This document shows positions 1-10,195 of a stretch of 64,000 nt of DNA, one piece after another. The DNA comes from Agrobacterium tumefaciens. Its GTDB lineage: Bacteria; Pseudomonadota; Alphaproteobacteria; Rhizobiales; Rhizobiaceae. The position numbers were made by a program, and so were the translations under genes. A model generated the notes under the pieces. The model was not told the origin of the DNA and made no database searches. It saw only the letters and a list, made by a program, of their open reading frames with translations. Position 1 is the first letter of the stretch. The number at the start of each line of letters is the position of its first letter. Location of the stretch: NCBI RefSeq assembly GCF_009649785.1, contig NZ_WJOK01000024.1, positions 1 through 64,000 of the forward strand, in the 5' to 3' direction.

Positions 1-69
1 GCAAAGCACAAATAAAGCGCAGAGAAATATGTATATTCTCTTTTTAAATCAATAAATTAGATAAGTGGA

Positions 70-89
70 AATAAAATGTGCATTTTATT
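70..89. repeat. Short palindrome, possible operator
   Basis: The arms AATAAAATG and CATTTTATT are perfect reverse complements separated by TG. The dyad is compact and AT-rich and has no T-tract, so it looks more like a protein-binding dyad than a terminator. No regulator is known for it. Confidence 0.45.
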
Positions 90-126
90 GGGGTGCACTA
101 TAAAAGGCAAAATCGCAAACCCGCCC

Positions 127-170
127 TTATAAAACTGTGCTTATACGCACTGCATGTTACAGTTTTATAA
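127..170. repeat. 12-bp perfect inverted repeat
   Basis: TTATAAAACTGT (127-138) and ACAGTTTTATAA (159-170) are perfect reverse complements with a 20-base spacer. Together with the neighbouring palindrome it marks a structured AT-rich segment. It could be a hairpin in a transcript, a dimeric regulator site or the ends of a tiny non-autonomous element. Confidence 0.5.
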
Positions 171-468
171 AGTAAAAATGCTCTAAACCATGACGAGCAG
201 TACTTCCGCTCTTATGAAATTACAGAGTGAATTGCCGACCTTAAAAAAGATGAATCTCGGCAAAAAATAATCGCGCGCGATCACATTGAATATATACAAC
301 CATAACGCGTCATTGCAGACTGTTGTTTCAAATTGGATGAGTTGCGATCAAAACCGCCGTGCAGTGAACGATGATGTGCGATTATGATGGGTATCAGCGA
401 TTTTTCCTTTGGAAAACCAGTTGTTGCCGATAAACATCAAACCGGGACAACAGGATTTCGCGCACGTC

Positions 469-1548
469 ATGCTTTCACTTCGCCTGCTAACGATCATCGC
501 CGGTTTTGCCTTTGCGGGCTCAGCATGCGCGGCGTCGATCGGCATCGTTGCCCCACAGAACGGCCCATACGAACTGCTGGGGCAACAGGTCAGGCAGGGC
601 GCGAAGGCCGCGGCCGCCAAGCTCGGGCTAGATGTCGTCGAAATCCATGAAAGCTGCGAAGACGGCAGCGGCGGCGCGATTGCCGATGGTCTCGTGGCCG
701 CCAAGGTCAGCGCGGCAATCGGTTTTTTGTGCACGGAAACGCTTCAGGGCGTTCTGCCGCCTCTGAAATCAGCCGCCATTCCAGCAATCACGCTTTCCAG
801 CCGTGCCCCGATCCTGATGGAAGACGCTCTGAAATATAGCTGGCCGCTTTTCCGCCTAGCGCCATCGGACAAGGCCGAATCGGACCGGGCCTCAGAAATC
901 ATCCTGCGCGACTGGAAGGGACATTCCATTGGGCTCGTGGATGATGGCACGATCTTCAGTCGCGATCTGGTAGATCGCATCCGTTCGGCGCTGGAGGAGA
1001 ACGGGCTGAAACCGACACTCACCGATACGCTGCGCCCGGCACAGGAGCAACAGGTGGCGCTTGTACGCCGGCTGGGGCGCACCGGCATCACCCATGTGTT
1101 CATCGGCGCGGAACGCAACGACGTCGCGATTGTCGCCAGAGACGCCGGCTCCGAAAACATTCCGCTCACCATCATGAGCGGCGACGCCATGAATGCGGCA
1201 AACATCCCCGTGCCACTTGCGGCAAATGTGCTAGCGGTCACGCGCCCGGCCTATGACACATTGCCTTCGGCACAGGCCGTCGCCGGCGAATTGCGTGCCG
1301 CCAATATCGAGCCGGAAGGTTACGTCCTTCCCTCCTATGCGGCTGCGGAACTGACTGCGGCGCTTGCCGAAGCAGCCCAATCCCAAGGGAAACCCGCACC
1401 GGAGATACTGGCGAACGGTACCGTCTTCAAAACCGTGCTCGGCGATATCGCTTTCAACCCTTCGCATGAGCTTGCAGACAATCCCTATCGCCTGCAGCGC
1501 TGGAACGGCCAGCGTTTCGAACAGGCGGACAAGGCCGAAAGACAATAG
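469..1548 (+). CDS. Periplasmic ABC transporter substrate-binding protein, LivJ-like
   Basis: A 359-residue exported protein of the type-1 periplasmic binding fold used by branched-chain amino-acid and amide importers. The chosen ATG gives a clean signal peptide (hydrophobic residues about 5-18, cleavage after ACA). An in-frame ATG 60 bases upstream would bury that signal inside the protein. After cleavage the sequence reads IGIVAPQNGPYELLGQQ and then QGAKAA, the usual opening of this family. No permease or ATPase gene lies next to it, so it is an orphan binding component or a sensor partner. The ligand cannot be told from the sequence. Confidence 0.8.
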   Translation: MLSLRLLTIIAGFAFAGSACAASIGIVAPQNGPYELLGQQVRQGAKAAAAKLGLDVVEIHESCEDGSGGAIADGLVAAKVSAAIGFLCTETLQGVLPPLKSAAIPAITLSSRAPILMEDALKYSWPLFRLAPSDKAESDRASEIILRDWKGHSIGLVDDGTIFSRDLVDRIRSALEENGLKPTLTDTLRPAQEQQVALVRRLGRTGITHVFIGAERNDVAIVARDAGSENIPLTIMSGDAMNAANIPVPLAANVLAVTRPAYDTLPSAQAVAGELRAANIEPEGYVLPSYAAAELTAALAEAAQSQGKPAPEILANGTVFKTVLGDIAFNPSHELADNPYRLQRWNGQRFEQADKAERQ

Positions 1549-1680
1549 GTGAAGCCGGTATCGCTGGAAATTCAGTAATCCGCGGCTGAAAACCGGCGGC
1601 AACCGCGCGACAAGCCGTTTCAAACCCTGATACTTGATGCTAAAGGCAGCTTACGCAACGCGTCGAGAGGAGTTTGCCCC

Positions 1681-2358
1681 ATGTCCCTGCCCATCCGGAT
1701 TGCACCGTCCATTCTGGCGTCCAATTTCGCCAAGCTGGGACAGGAAGTCGCCGATGTGACGGAAGCGGGCGCAGACTGGATCCACCTCGATGTCATGGAC
1801 GGCCATTTCGTGCCAAACATCTCCTTCGGTCCTGACGTCATCAAGGCGCTCCGCCCGCACAGCAATGCCTTTTTCGACTGCCACCTGATGATTGCCCCCG
1901 TCGATCCCTACCTCGAAGCCTTCGCCAAGGCCGGCTGCGACGGCATTACCGTCCATGCGGAGGCAGGCCCGCATCTCCATCGCTCACTCCAGACCATCCG
2001 CACGCTCGGCAGGAAGGCCGGCGTGACGCTCAACCCCGCCACGCCGCTTTCGGTCATCGAAAACGTGCTTGACGATGTCGATCTCGTGCTGATCATGAGC
2101 GTCAATCCCGGTTTCGGCGGACAGAAATTCATTCCGGCCATGCTCGACAAGATCCGTGCGGCAAAGGCCATGATCGGCGACCGGCCGATCGAACTTGAAG
2201 TGGACGGCGGCGTGACGGCGGAGACAGCCGGCGCCATCGTCGCAGCCGGTGCCAACGCACTGGTGGCCGGTTCGGCCGTCTTCAAGGGCGATGGTGTCGC
2301 AGACTATCGCAAGACGGTTTCGTTGTTGCGCTCGGTGTCGGAAGCCGCCCGGTCCTGA
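1681..2358 (+). CDS. rpe: Ribulose-phosphate 3-epimerase
   Basis: Interconverts D-ribulose 5-phosphate and D-xylulose 5-phosphate in the pentose phosphate and Calvin-type pathways. The 225 residues match the family length and form a TIM barrel. It opens with [14 protein letters not shown] and carries the metal and catalytic motif [17 protein letters not shown] at about residues 35-51, then [10 protein letters not shown] and EVDGGV near the C-terminus (phosphate and acid/base segment). The start ATG follows the purine-rich GAGAGGAG. It is followed closely by a membrane-protein gene and then purB on the same strand. Confidence 0.95.
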   Translation: MSLPIRIAPSILASNFAKLGQEVADVTEAGADWIHLDVMDGHFVPNISFGPDVIKALRPHSNAFFDCHLMIAPVDPYLEAFAKAGCDGITVHAEAGPHLHRSLQTIRTLGRKAGVTLNPATPLSVIENVLDDVDLVLIMSVNPGFGGQKFIPAMLDKIRAAKAMIGDRPIELEVDGGVTAETAGAIVAAGANALVAGSAVFKGDGVADYRKTVSLLRSVSEAARS

Positions 2359-2419
2359 CCCGCCACAGCAGCCGGATACACCGGAGACGGGACGGCAGGG
2401 CGTTTGGGTGGGGGCTTTG

Positions 2420-2956
2420 ATGAACAGCGACCGGCGAAATTTCCACGACGTCATCCCGGCAGCGCTGTTTTCGCTCCTCGCTCCGCTTGTCTGGGCCGCC
2501 ATCTCGGCAGCCACCGCTACCCTCGGCCTCTATCTCCGCAACCGGCTGGAAACCGATCATGCCGCCGATATCGCCGTGCTGTTCTTCTTCGGCGGTCTCC
2601 TGGGCTGGCCGCTGGCCATGGTTGCCTTGCGCTTCCTGCCCGCATCCACCAGCCTGCCGCTGCGTTTTGCGGCAAGCTGCCTTGCCATCGCTTTTTTCAC
2701 GATCGCGGTCGCGGCGGCATTTTTCGCGCTCCAGTACCGCATCTTTTATGCGCAATGGCACGCGCCGGCATTTTCCCGCATCTGGTTTTTCCAGCAATTT
2801 TTCACCTCGCTTGGCGCGATCTACCAGTTCTGCATTCTCGGCCTCGGCCTCTATTTTCCTTTTGCCGCCATTCCGCTTGCGCTGGCAGGCGCCATCCTTT
2901 GCCGCCGTGCGCACAGAGCGCCACGCGTCCGTTCGGACGTACACCGGACGCTCTAG
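2420..2956 (+). CDS. Hypothetical multi-pass membrane protein
   Basis: I do not recognise this 178-residue protein. It has four strongly hydrophobic segments (about residues 10-35, 45-65, 73-95 and 125-150) joined by short loops, and a basic tail. A longer upstream start would overlap rpe out of frame, so I chose the ATG after a GGTGGGGG stretch. It sits 61 bases after rpe and 107 bases before purB. Its size and position suggest a small inner-membrane protein co-transcribed with rpe; no function is proposed. Confidence 0.65.
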   Translation: MNSDRRNFHDVIPAALFSLLAPLVWAAISAATATLGLYLRNRLETDHAADIAVLFFFGGLLGWPLAMVALRFLPASTSLPLRFAASCLAIAFFTIAVAAAFFALQYRIFYAQWHAPAFSRIWFFQQFFTSLGAIYQFCILGLGLYFPFAAIPLALAGAILCRRAHRAPRVRSDVHRTL

Positions 2957-3063
2957 CATTTTGAATGTACGCATCGAGCCGATGCGAAGGCTTGATAGAT
3001 TGAGATTCGCGGAACACTTTGCTAAACGGGCAGCAAAATTCCTCCACAAAGAAAGTCATTGCC

Positions 3064-4371
<1,308 letters not shown>

Positions 4372-4390
4372 GGCGAGGCTCCCGAAGTTA

Positions 4391-4420
4391 ATGCCATCGC
4401 GACCTTGATCGCGACGGCAT
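4391..4420 (+). other. Hairpin after purB
   Basis: Twelve-base arms ATGCCATCGCGA and TCGCGACGGCAT pair with one A-C mismatch around the loop CCTTGA. No T-tract follows, so it may be an mRNA-stabilising or weak attenuating hairpin rather than a true terminator. Confidence 0.4.
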
Positions 4421-4440
4421 GAAACCACAGATATGGGCCC

Positions 4441-5004
4441 ATGAAAGTTTCAGAAGCAGATATTCTCATCGTACCGGGTTACACCAATTCCGGTCCTGAC
4501 CACTGGCAGACACGCTGGGAGCGCAAGCTTTCGACAGCGCGCCGCGTCGAGCAGGCTGAATGGTCAAAACCGGTGAAGGAAGACTGGATCGCGCGGCTGG
4601 TGGAAGAAGTTAACGCCTCGACCAAGCCCGTTGTCATCGTCGCCCATTCGCTGGGTGTGCCGACCGTCATCCACGCCCTTCCGGAAATCGGCAAGAAGGT
4701 TGCAGGCGCGCTTCTGGTGGCGCCGCCGGATGTCGCCAATCCCGATATCAGGCCGAAACATCTGATGACCTTCGGTCCCTATCCGCGCGATCCATTGCCG
4801 TTTCCGGCAATCACAATTGCCAGCCGCAACGATCCCTTCGGATCCTACGAACATGCCGACGATATTGCCGCGGCCTGGGGTGCCATGTTGGTGGATGCAG
4901 GCATGTCCGGCCATATCAACGCCGAGTCTGGCCATGGCCCCTGGCCCGAGGGTGGCATGGTATTTGCCCAGTTCCTGAGCCGCCTCAAGGTGAACGAGCC
5001 CTGA
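4441..5004 (+). CDS. RBBP9/YdeN-family alpha/beta hydrolase
   Basis: A 187-residue serine hydrolase of the small RBBP9/YdeN family. It opens with ILIVPGYTNSGPDHWQTRWE, the family hallmark. The nucleophile elbow is AHSLG at about residue 69, an Asp lies in SRNDPFG, and a His occurs in the terminal SGHINAESGHGPWPEG segment, giving a complete Ser-Asp-His triad. It lies between purB and purC but has no known purine role. Substrate unknown; family members are esterase-like. Confidence 0.85.
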   Translation: MKVSEADILIVPGYTNSGPDHWQTRWERKLSTARRVEQAEWSKPVKEDWIARLVEEVNASTKPVVIVAHSLGVPTVIHALPEIGKKVAGALLVAPPDVANPDIRPKHLMTFGPYPRDPLPFPAITIASRNDPFGSYEHADDIAAAWGAMLVDAGMSGHINAESGHGPWPEGGMVFAQFLSRLKVNEP

Positions 5005-5187
5005 CCATCGCGGCCAGCCGCTGAAGCCGGTCGATTTTCGGCCGGGCAACATTCTTCCGCCCGACACAAGAATTGAAGGGAAGATATGCGAGCCGCATTG
5101 TAGAATGCACTCTTTTCCTTTATGGGACCGCTCAAAGACAGAAACGCAACGCCACCAGAATCGGCGTGAACCAAGAGACCTGCCATT

Positions 5188-5952
5188 ATGAACCGTCGCC
5201 GCCGTATTTACGAAGGCAAGGCCAAGATCCTCTACGAAGGTCCGGAGCCAGGCACGCTTATCCAGTTCTTCAAGGACGATGCGACTGCCTTCAACAAGAA
5301 AAAACACGAAGTCATCGACGGCAAAGGTGTGTTGAACAACCGGATTTGTGAATATGTCTTCACCCATCTGAACAAGATCGGCATTCCCACACACTTCATC
5401 CGCCGCCTCAACATGCGCGAGCAGTTGATCAAGGAAGTCGAGATGATCCCGCTCGAGATCGTCGTGCGCAATGTCGCCGCCGGCTCGCTGTCGAAGCGAC
5501 TCGGCATCGATGAAGGCGTGGTTCTGCCGCGCTCCATCATCGAGTTCTACTACAAGTCCGACGAGCTGGAAGACCCGATGGTCTCCGAAGAGCACATCAC
5601 GGCCTTCGGCTGGGCCAACCCTGCCGAGCTTGACGACATCATGGCACTGGCAATCCGTGTCAACGACTTCCTGTCCGGCCTGTTCTTGGGCGTCGGCATC
5701 CAGCTGGTCGACTTCAAGATCGAATGCGGCCGCCTGTTTGAAGGCGACATGATGCGCATCATCCTCGCCGACGAGATTTCGCCCGACAGCTGCCGCCTGT
5801 GGGACATCGAGACCCAGAAAAAAATGGACAAGGACCTTTTCCGCCGCGACATGGGCGGCCTCGTGGAAGCCTATTCCGAAGTGGCACGCCGTCTCGGCAT
5901 CATCAATGAAAACGAACCGATCCGCGGCACCGGCCCTGTCCTGGTAAAGTAA
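5188..5952 (+). CDS. purC: Phosphoribosylaminoimidazole-succinocarboxamide synthase
   Basis: SAICAR synthetase joins aspartate to CAIR with ATP in purine synthesis. The 254 residues are typical. The N-terminus [20 protein letters not shown] carries the nucleotide-binding YEGKAK motif. [13 protein letters not shown] and [11 protein letters not shown] are the two conserved signatures, and [11 protein letters not shown] supplies the metal and aspartate region. The start follows an AAGAGA ribosome binding site. It is followed closely by purS and purQ. Confidence 0.97.
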   Translation: MNRRRRIYEGKAKILYEGPEPGTLIQFFKDDATAFNKKKHEVIDGKGVLNNRICEYVFTHLNKIGIPTHFIRRLNMREQLIKEVEMIPLEIVVRNVAAGSLSKRLGIDEGVVLPRSIIEFYYKSDELEDPMVSEEHITAFGWANPAELDDIMALAIRVNDFLSGLFLGVGIQLVDFKIECGRLFEGDMMRIILADEISPDSCRLWDIETQKKMDKDLFRRDMGGLVEAYSEVARRLGIINENEPIRGTGPVLVK

Positions 5953-6007
5953 TTTCGGCCTCGTGAAACAATATCGGCCTAGCAAGGTAAAATCAGGAGA
6001 AGATCAG

Positions 6008-6250
6008 GTGATCAAGGCACGGGTGACTGTTACGCTGAAGAACGGCGTTCTCGATCCGCAGGGCAAGGCAATCGAAGGCGCGCTCGGCAGCCTCGGTTTC
6101 GGTGGCGTCGGCCATGTCCGTCAGGGCAAGGTCTTCGATCTGGAGCTGGAAGGTGCAGACAAGGCCAAGGCCGAGACCGACCTGAAGGCGATGTGCGAAA
6201 AGCTCTTGGCCAATACGGTTATCGAAAACTACTCTATCGCCATTCTCTAA
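6008..6250 (+). CDS. purS: Phosphoribosylformylglycinamidine synthase subunit PurS
   Basis: Small structural subunit that bridges PurQ and PurL in the multi-subunit FGAM synthase. I chose the GTG start because AGGAGA lies just upstream and the resulting 80-residue protein begins [18 protein letters not shown], exactly where PurS proteins begin. An ATG-less extension upstream runs into non-conserved sequence. [13 protein letters not shown] and [13 protein letters not shown] are family features. It lies 20 bases before purQ. Confidence 0.95.
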   Translation: MIKARVTVTLKNGVLDPQGKAIEGALGSLGFGGVGHVRQGKVFDLELEGADKAKAETDLKAMCEKLLANTVIENYSIAIL

Positions 6251-6270
6251 AGCCGCAGGAGCCGCCGACC

Positions 6271-6942
6271 ATGAAATCCGCTGTCGTCCAACTTCCCGGC
6301 CTCAACCGCGATCGCGACATGATCGCGGCACTCACGAAAATCTCCGGCAAGGCGCCCGTCACCATCTGGCAGACGGAGACGACTATCCCGGATGTCGACC
6401 TGATCGTCATTCCGGGCGGTTTTTCCTATGGCGACTATCTTCGTTGCGGTGCGATTGCTGCACGCATGCCGGTCATGCAGGCCATTCGCGAAAAGGCTGA
6501 GCAGGGCGTCAAGGTTCTCGGCGTCTGCAACGGCTTCCAGATTTTGGTCGAAGCGGGCATGCTGCCGGGCGCGCTGATGCGCAACGCCTCACTGAAATTC
6601 GTCTGCCGCGAAGTGAAACTCGAAGTCGTCAACAACGACACCGAATTCACCCGCGCCTATGACAAGGGCCAGGTTCTGCGCTGCCCCGTCGCCCACCACG
6701 ATGGCAACTATTTCCTCGATACGGATGAGCTTAAGTCCGTCGAAGACAACGGTCAGGTCGTTTTCCGTTATGCAGATGGCACCAATCCGAACGGTTCGCT
6801 GAACGACATTGCCGGCGTCATCAACGCCAAGGGTAACGTTCTCGGCATGATGCCGCACCCGGAAAACCTGATCGAAGCTGCCCATGGCGGCAATGACGGC
6901 CGTGGCCTCTTCGCCTCGGCGCTTGGCGTTATCGCAGCCTGA
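6271..6942 (+). CDS. purQ: Phosphoribosylformylglycinamidine synthase subunit PurQ
   Basis: Glutamine amidotransferase subunit that supplies ammonia to PurL. Of 223 residues, the class-I triad is visible: nucleophile C86 in GVCNGFQ, and the late HPEN motif in [23 protein letters not shown] forms the oxyanion and dimer region. AGGAG lies upstream of the chosen ATG; a longer in-frame reading overlaps purS and is rejected. PurL is not adjacent but about 3.2 kb downstream. Confidence 0.97.
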   Translation: MKSAVVQLPGLNRDRDMIAALTKISGKAPVTIWQTETTIPDVDLIVIPGGFSYGDYLRCGAIAARMPVMQAIREKAEQGVKVLGVCNGFQILVEAGMLPGALMRNASLKFVCREVKLEVVNNDTEFTRAYDKGQVLRCPVAHHDGNYFLDTDELKSVEDNGQVVFRYADGTNPNGSLNDIAGVINAKGNVLGMMPHPENLIEAAHGGNDGRGLFASALGVIAA

Positions 6943-7025
6943 CAAGCGGGCGGGCCATGCGCCTGCCCTCTTCCCGATGATGCTTTTTATGGCTCCAGTT
7001 TTTGGCCCTTACCTTGGATGACGCG

Positions 7026-7433
7026 ATGAAACGCCTGCTCCGTTCCCACGCCCCGAAGGCCGCTGGATTGCTTCTCGCCGCAGCAGCGCTTGCTGCGTGC
7101 CAGCCCAAGCCGCAACCGGCATCGTCCTCCGCATCCCGTGCGGCATTACCGACGATGGAGCGAATCGCGCTTGGCGCCAATGCTTGCTGGTTCAAATCGG
7201 GCGATCCGGCGTTCAAGGCCTATCGCCTGGCGCCCGAACTCAACTCCTTCTCGGGCCGTCCGCGCATTCTGCTCGTACCGCGCAACAGCCCGGAATCGCG
7301 CCCGATGCTGGTTATTCAGGCAGAAGGCAACCCGGCAAAGCTCGACGCCTTCGGCCCCGTTATGAACGAAGCCATCTCCGGCCGCATCGCAACCGACGTC
7401 AAACGCTGGGCGAATGGCGGCAAGGGCTGCTGA
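7026..7433 (+). CDS. Small lipoprotein, function unknown
   Basis: A 135-residue predicted lipoprotein. The ATG gives the lipoprotein signal MKRLLRSHAP followed by a Leu/Ala-rich segment ending in the lipobox LAAC. The mature part is polar with no domain I recognise; it contains two further Cys (in NACWFK and at the very C-terminus GKGC), which might form a disulfide. A TTG eight codons upstream is an alternative start. It follows purQ by 83 bases and could be co-transcribed with it. Confidence 0.7.
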   Translation: MKRLLRSHAPKAAGLLLAAAALAACQPKPQPASSSASRAALPTMERIALGANACWFKSGDPAFKAYRLAPELNSFSGRPRILLVPRNSPESRPMLVIQAEGNPAKLDAFGPVMNEAISGRIATDVKRWANGGKGC

Positions 7434-7469
7434 TCGGGCAAAACTGCGCTAAAAGCCGGCCAAATACAA

Positions 7470-7509
7470 AAAAGACCCGCCGACGCCGGTTGGGACTGGC
7501 GTGGCGGGC
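7470..7509 (-). terminator. Rho-independent terminator of the DUF1127 gene
   Basis: Read on the minus strand, GCCCGCC-ACGCC pairs with GGCGT-(C)-GGCGGGT around a ten-base loop and is followed by CTTTTTTGTATTT. The stem has one bulge and one G-U pair. It lies just past the stop of the leftward DUF1127 gene and separates it from the convergent lipoprotein gene. Confidence 0.75.
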
Positions 7510-7565
7510 CTGCCGAATGGCTGTTCAGGCACCGGGGAAAGATGGCGCCGCTCTCCGGCAGAAAA

Positions 7566-7871
7566 TCAAAGCGGCCGCGACGGCCATGAAAACAGCTGCG
7601 ATCTCGCGGCCTCCTTCAAGGCCTCGTCCCGCGTAACGCCGATATCGTCCAGAAGATCGTCGGACAATTCCCGCAAGGCAAGCCGTCCCTGACGTTTGCC
7701 ATGCCAGTTGGACAATCCCGCAATCAGGCGGCCAATAAGCGTGTGAGCGATCCGGGCCGGAAAGGGCGACGGTGCGACCATGTCGCCGGTATCGCGGAAC
7801 ACGCGTTCCCGTTCGTAGCCGTCAGGATAAAGCGTATCCGCTGTCGAAAGGTATTGATCCATCTTGCGCAT
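7566..7871 (-). CDS. DUF1127 domain-containing protein
   Basis: A 101-residue protein with a C-terminal DUF1127 module: an Arg-rich helix (RLIAGLSNWHGKRQGRLAL) followed by the signature ELSDDLLDDIGVTRDEALKEA. DUF1127 proteins in Agrobacterium and other alphaproteobacteria are often tied to RNA turnover, phosphate and carbon metabolism. The N-terminal 50 residues are an unusual acidic and polar extension that I do not recognise. It is divergent from the MocR regulator with a 93-bp shared control region, so it is the likely regulatory target. Confidence 0.85.
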   Translation of the reverse strand: MRKMDQYLSTADTLYPDGYERERVFRDTGDMVAPSPFPARIAHTLIGRLIAGLSNWHGKRQGRLALRELSDDLLDDIGVTRDEALKEAARSQLFSWPSRPL

Positions 7872-7904
7872 ATTGCACCTATTGTCTCCGTGCGTTTGAT
7901 CTCA

Positions 7905-7964
7905 TTGACTGCATCCGATGAATACAATTGACTTGCGGATAGATACAATGCATAAATTGTCACC
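7905..7964. promoter_or_regulatory. MocR / DUF1127 control region with ATACAAT direct repeats
   Basis: Two direct repeats ATACAAT (7922-7928 and 7943-7949) are 21 bp apart, about two helical turns, which is the spacing expected for MocR-type dimer sites. For the mocR-like gene a TTGACT (7928-7933) with a 17-base spacer and CATAAA (7951-7956) would put the transcript start at or next to the ATG. No Shine-Dalgarno is visible there, so a leaderless mRNA is plausible. Assignments are inference. Confidence 0.45.
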
Positions 7965-9383
7965 ATGACAAATTGGCTTCCCGATATCACCGAGGGCAAC
8001 GGCCCCATCTACCTTCGCCTCGCGGACAAGATCGAAGGCGCAATTTCGGATGGCATCTTGCAGGCCGGGTCGAAATTGCCGCCGCAACGCAATCTCGCTT
8101 TCGATCTGGGCGTTACAATCGGTACAATCAGCCGGGCATATGCCCTCATCCACGAACGCGGCCTCGTCAGCGGCGAAGTCGGCCGTGGCACCTATGTCAA
8201 CGAGCGTAAGGCTGCCGCCCCGTTATCACGCGTGGAACCGACGGCATCGGCATTCGGCGGCACGCGCTACGCGGTGGACACCAGCGCCGAATTCCGCCTG
8301 AACACCACCGCTGCTCCCGATGTCGGACAGAGCGCGCTGGTCAGCAAACACGTCGAGGCCGTGACGAGAGAGCATCCGTTCGAAATTTCCAACTACACCC
8401 GCTCCTTTCCCGACAACTGGTGCATGGCGGGCGTTCGCTGGCTTTCCCAGAACGGCTGGTCGCCGAAACCGGAAAACATCGTTTCGACGCTTGGCGCACA
8501 TGCTGCGGTGATGAGTGTGGTAACGGCAATGACCGCGCCGGGCGACCGTATCGTTTTCGAACCCCTCACCTATTCCCATATCAGCCGCAGCGCCGCCCTT
8601 GCCGGACGGCGGGTGACACTGGTGGAAGTGGATGAGAAAGGCATTATCCCCGATGATTTCGAGCGCGTTTGCGCCCAACAGCATCCAAAAATGATCTTCC
8701 TGATGTCGGCGGGCCAGAACCCGACCTGCGCCACCCTGCCCGAGGAGCGGCGGCGGGCGATCGCCGATATCGCCCGCAGATACGGCGTATGGATCGTGGA
8801 GGACAATCTCTATGGCGCCATGACGCGGGATGCGATCCCACTCATTGCGGAATTCGCGCCCGATCTTACCTTCGTTGTCGGCGGCCTGTCGAAATCCGTT
8901 TCCGCCGGCGTCAGGGGTGGCTGGGTCGCCTGCCCGGCGCAATTCGCCTCGAGAATTCGCATTTCGCATTCGATGATAACCGGCGGACTGCCGTTTATGC
9001 TGGCCGAACTGAATGCACGCCTCGTCAACAGCGGCGACGCAGACGACATCCGCAAGGACTGTATCGCCGAGATCAACCAGCGCGAGGCCCTCGCCAGACG
9101 CATCTTTGCAGGGCTGGAATTCAACTCCCTGCCAGACATCGCCTTTCTGTGGCTGAGGCTGCCTGAACCGTGGCTGTCTGGAACCTTCCGCAGCGCTGCC
9201 ATGAAGGAAGGTGTGCTGATAGACGACGAGGACGAGTTTAAGGCCGGGCGCACGGAGAAGGTTTACCACCGTGTCCGCATCAGCCTTTCCGGGCCGTCAA
9301 ACCAGGAAGAACTGAAGCATGCCCTTGGTATCCTGCGGCATTTGCTCGACAATGGTTCAGCCGGCTACGAAAGCGAGGCGTGA
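7965..9383 (+). CDS. MocR-type regulator (GntR HTH fused to aminotransferase)
   Basis: A 472-residue MocR/PdxR-family transcription factor. Residues about 10-80 are a GntR winged helix (YLRLADKIEGAI, LPPQRNLAFDLGVTIGTISRAY, GRGTYVN). The remainder is a fold-type I aminotransferase domain with the PLP-binding lysine K310 in GGLSKSVSAGVRGG and the typical QNPTCAT and VEDNLYG motifs. Such proteins sense PLP or an amino-acid adduct and usually control a divergent gene; here that is the DUF1127 gene. Whether it keeps catalytic activity cannot be judged. Confidence 0.92.
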   Translation: MTNWLPDITEGNGPIYLRLADKIEGAISDGILQAGSKLPPQRNLAFDLGVTIGTISRAYALIHERGLVSGEVGRGTYVNERKAAAPLSRVEPTASAFGGTRYAVDTSAEFRLNTTAAPDVGQSALVSKHVEAVTREHPFEISNYTRSFPDNWCMAGVRWLSQNGWSPKPENIVSTLGAHAAVMSVVTAMTAPGDRIVFEPLTYSHISRSAALAGRRVTLVEVDEKGIIPDDFERVCAQQHPKMIFLMSAGQNPTCATLPEERRRAIADIARRYGVWIVEDNLYGAMTRDAIPLIAEFAPDLTFVVGGLSKSVSAGVRGGWVACPAQFASRIRISHSMITGGLPFMLAELNARLVNSGDADDIRKDCIAEINQREALARRIFAGLEFNSLPDIAFLWLRLPEPWLSGTFRSAAMKEGVLIDDEDEFKAGRTEKVYHRVRISLSGPSNQEELKHALGILRHLLDNGSAGYESEA

Positions 9384-9490
9384 GCGGGAACGAGTCTTTC
9401 CTGCAACACGCCCCCTAATTCAGTAACTCATTATTTACCACGCCGACGAATCTGCCATCCTTTCCCTACTTCGGAGCGGGGAATGATTCG

Positions 9491-10081
9491 ATGGCAGCAT
9501 TCAGTTCCATATCCGCCAGGGCATTTGTTGCTCTCGCGATGGTTTTCGCAGCATGTGTGTTGAGTGACATGACGCCGGCCGCCGCCGCAGACGGCACGGT
9601 GTTCGATGAATTGCGTTTCGGGGTCACAACCTCGCTCGCCGATCGCAATGGTGGCGGCGAAGATGGTGTCTTCCCGGCTTTCACTGCCTATTTCGATCCT
9701 TTCGCGAGCGCCTCGGCGGTCACCTTTGGCGAAAAACTTGCCCGACCGCGTCTGCATCTGGGTGCGGAAATCGGCACCGAGGGCGAAGCAAATACCATTT
9801 ACGGCGGTATCAACTGGACCTTCGATCTCAATCCGAAGATTTTCGTCGACCTCGGCTTTGGCGGCCTGTGGCATGACGGCAGGCTGAGAAATGGTCCGGG
9901 CGAAACTGGCGCGGAATTCGGTTGCCGCGTGCTTTTTCATGAATATGCCGCCATCGGATATCGCTTCAACAGCAACTGGAATATTTCGACCCAGATCGAA
10001 CATGCCTCCCATGCCAATCTGTGCGACGGCCCCAATGACGGGCTGACGCGTGTCGGACTTATGGTCGGCTACAAGTTCTGA
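9491..10081 (+). CDS. PagL-like acyloxyacyl hydrolase, outer-membrane
   Basis: A 196-residue exported protein resembling lipid A 3-O-deacylase PagL. The first 33 residues are a signal peptide ending AAAA|DG, and the rest alternates like a small beta barrel ending in an aromatic (GYKF), as outer-membrane proteins do. The HxS catalytic motif is present as H171-A-S173 in QIEHASHANL. The PagL acid that normally follows near the next strand is not evident (the segment reads NDGLTRVGL). It may be active with another acid, or be a non-catalytic relative. It lies between mocR and purL. Confidence 0.7.
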   Translation: MAAFSSISARAFVALAMVFAACVLSDMTPAAAADGTVFDELRFGVTTSLADRNGGGEDGVFPAFTAYFDPFASASAVTFGEKLARPRLHLGAEIGTEGEANTIYGGINWTFDLNPKIFVDLGFGGLWHDGRLRNGPGETGAEFGCRVLFHEYAAIGYRFNSNWNISTQIEHASHANLCDGPNDGLTRVGLMVGYKF

Positions 10082-10195
10082 ATAACCCAACAAAGCAGCG
10101 TTTTGCTGGCAAAACTGCGCATTTTCCTGTCGCACGGAGAGGCCTCTTGCGCTAAAGAACCGGAAACTTTCCTCGGCTCGAACCGCGTGAGACCT

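Larger units (their letters stand above)
1..468. other. AT-rich intergenic region with two palindromes
   Basis: No credible gene is seen before the binding-protein gene that follows. The first 400 bases are visibly more AT-rich than the rest of the window. They contain a 9-bp-arm palindrome (70-89) and a 12-bp inverted repeat with a 20-base spacer (127-170), listed separately. This is probably an upstream regulatory region or the scar of an old insertion; the sequence alone does not decide. Confidence 0.6.
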
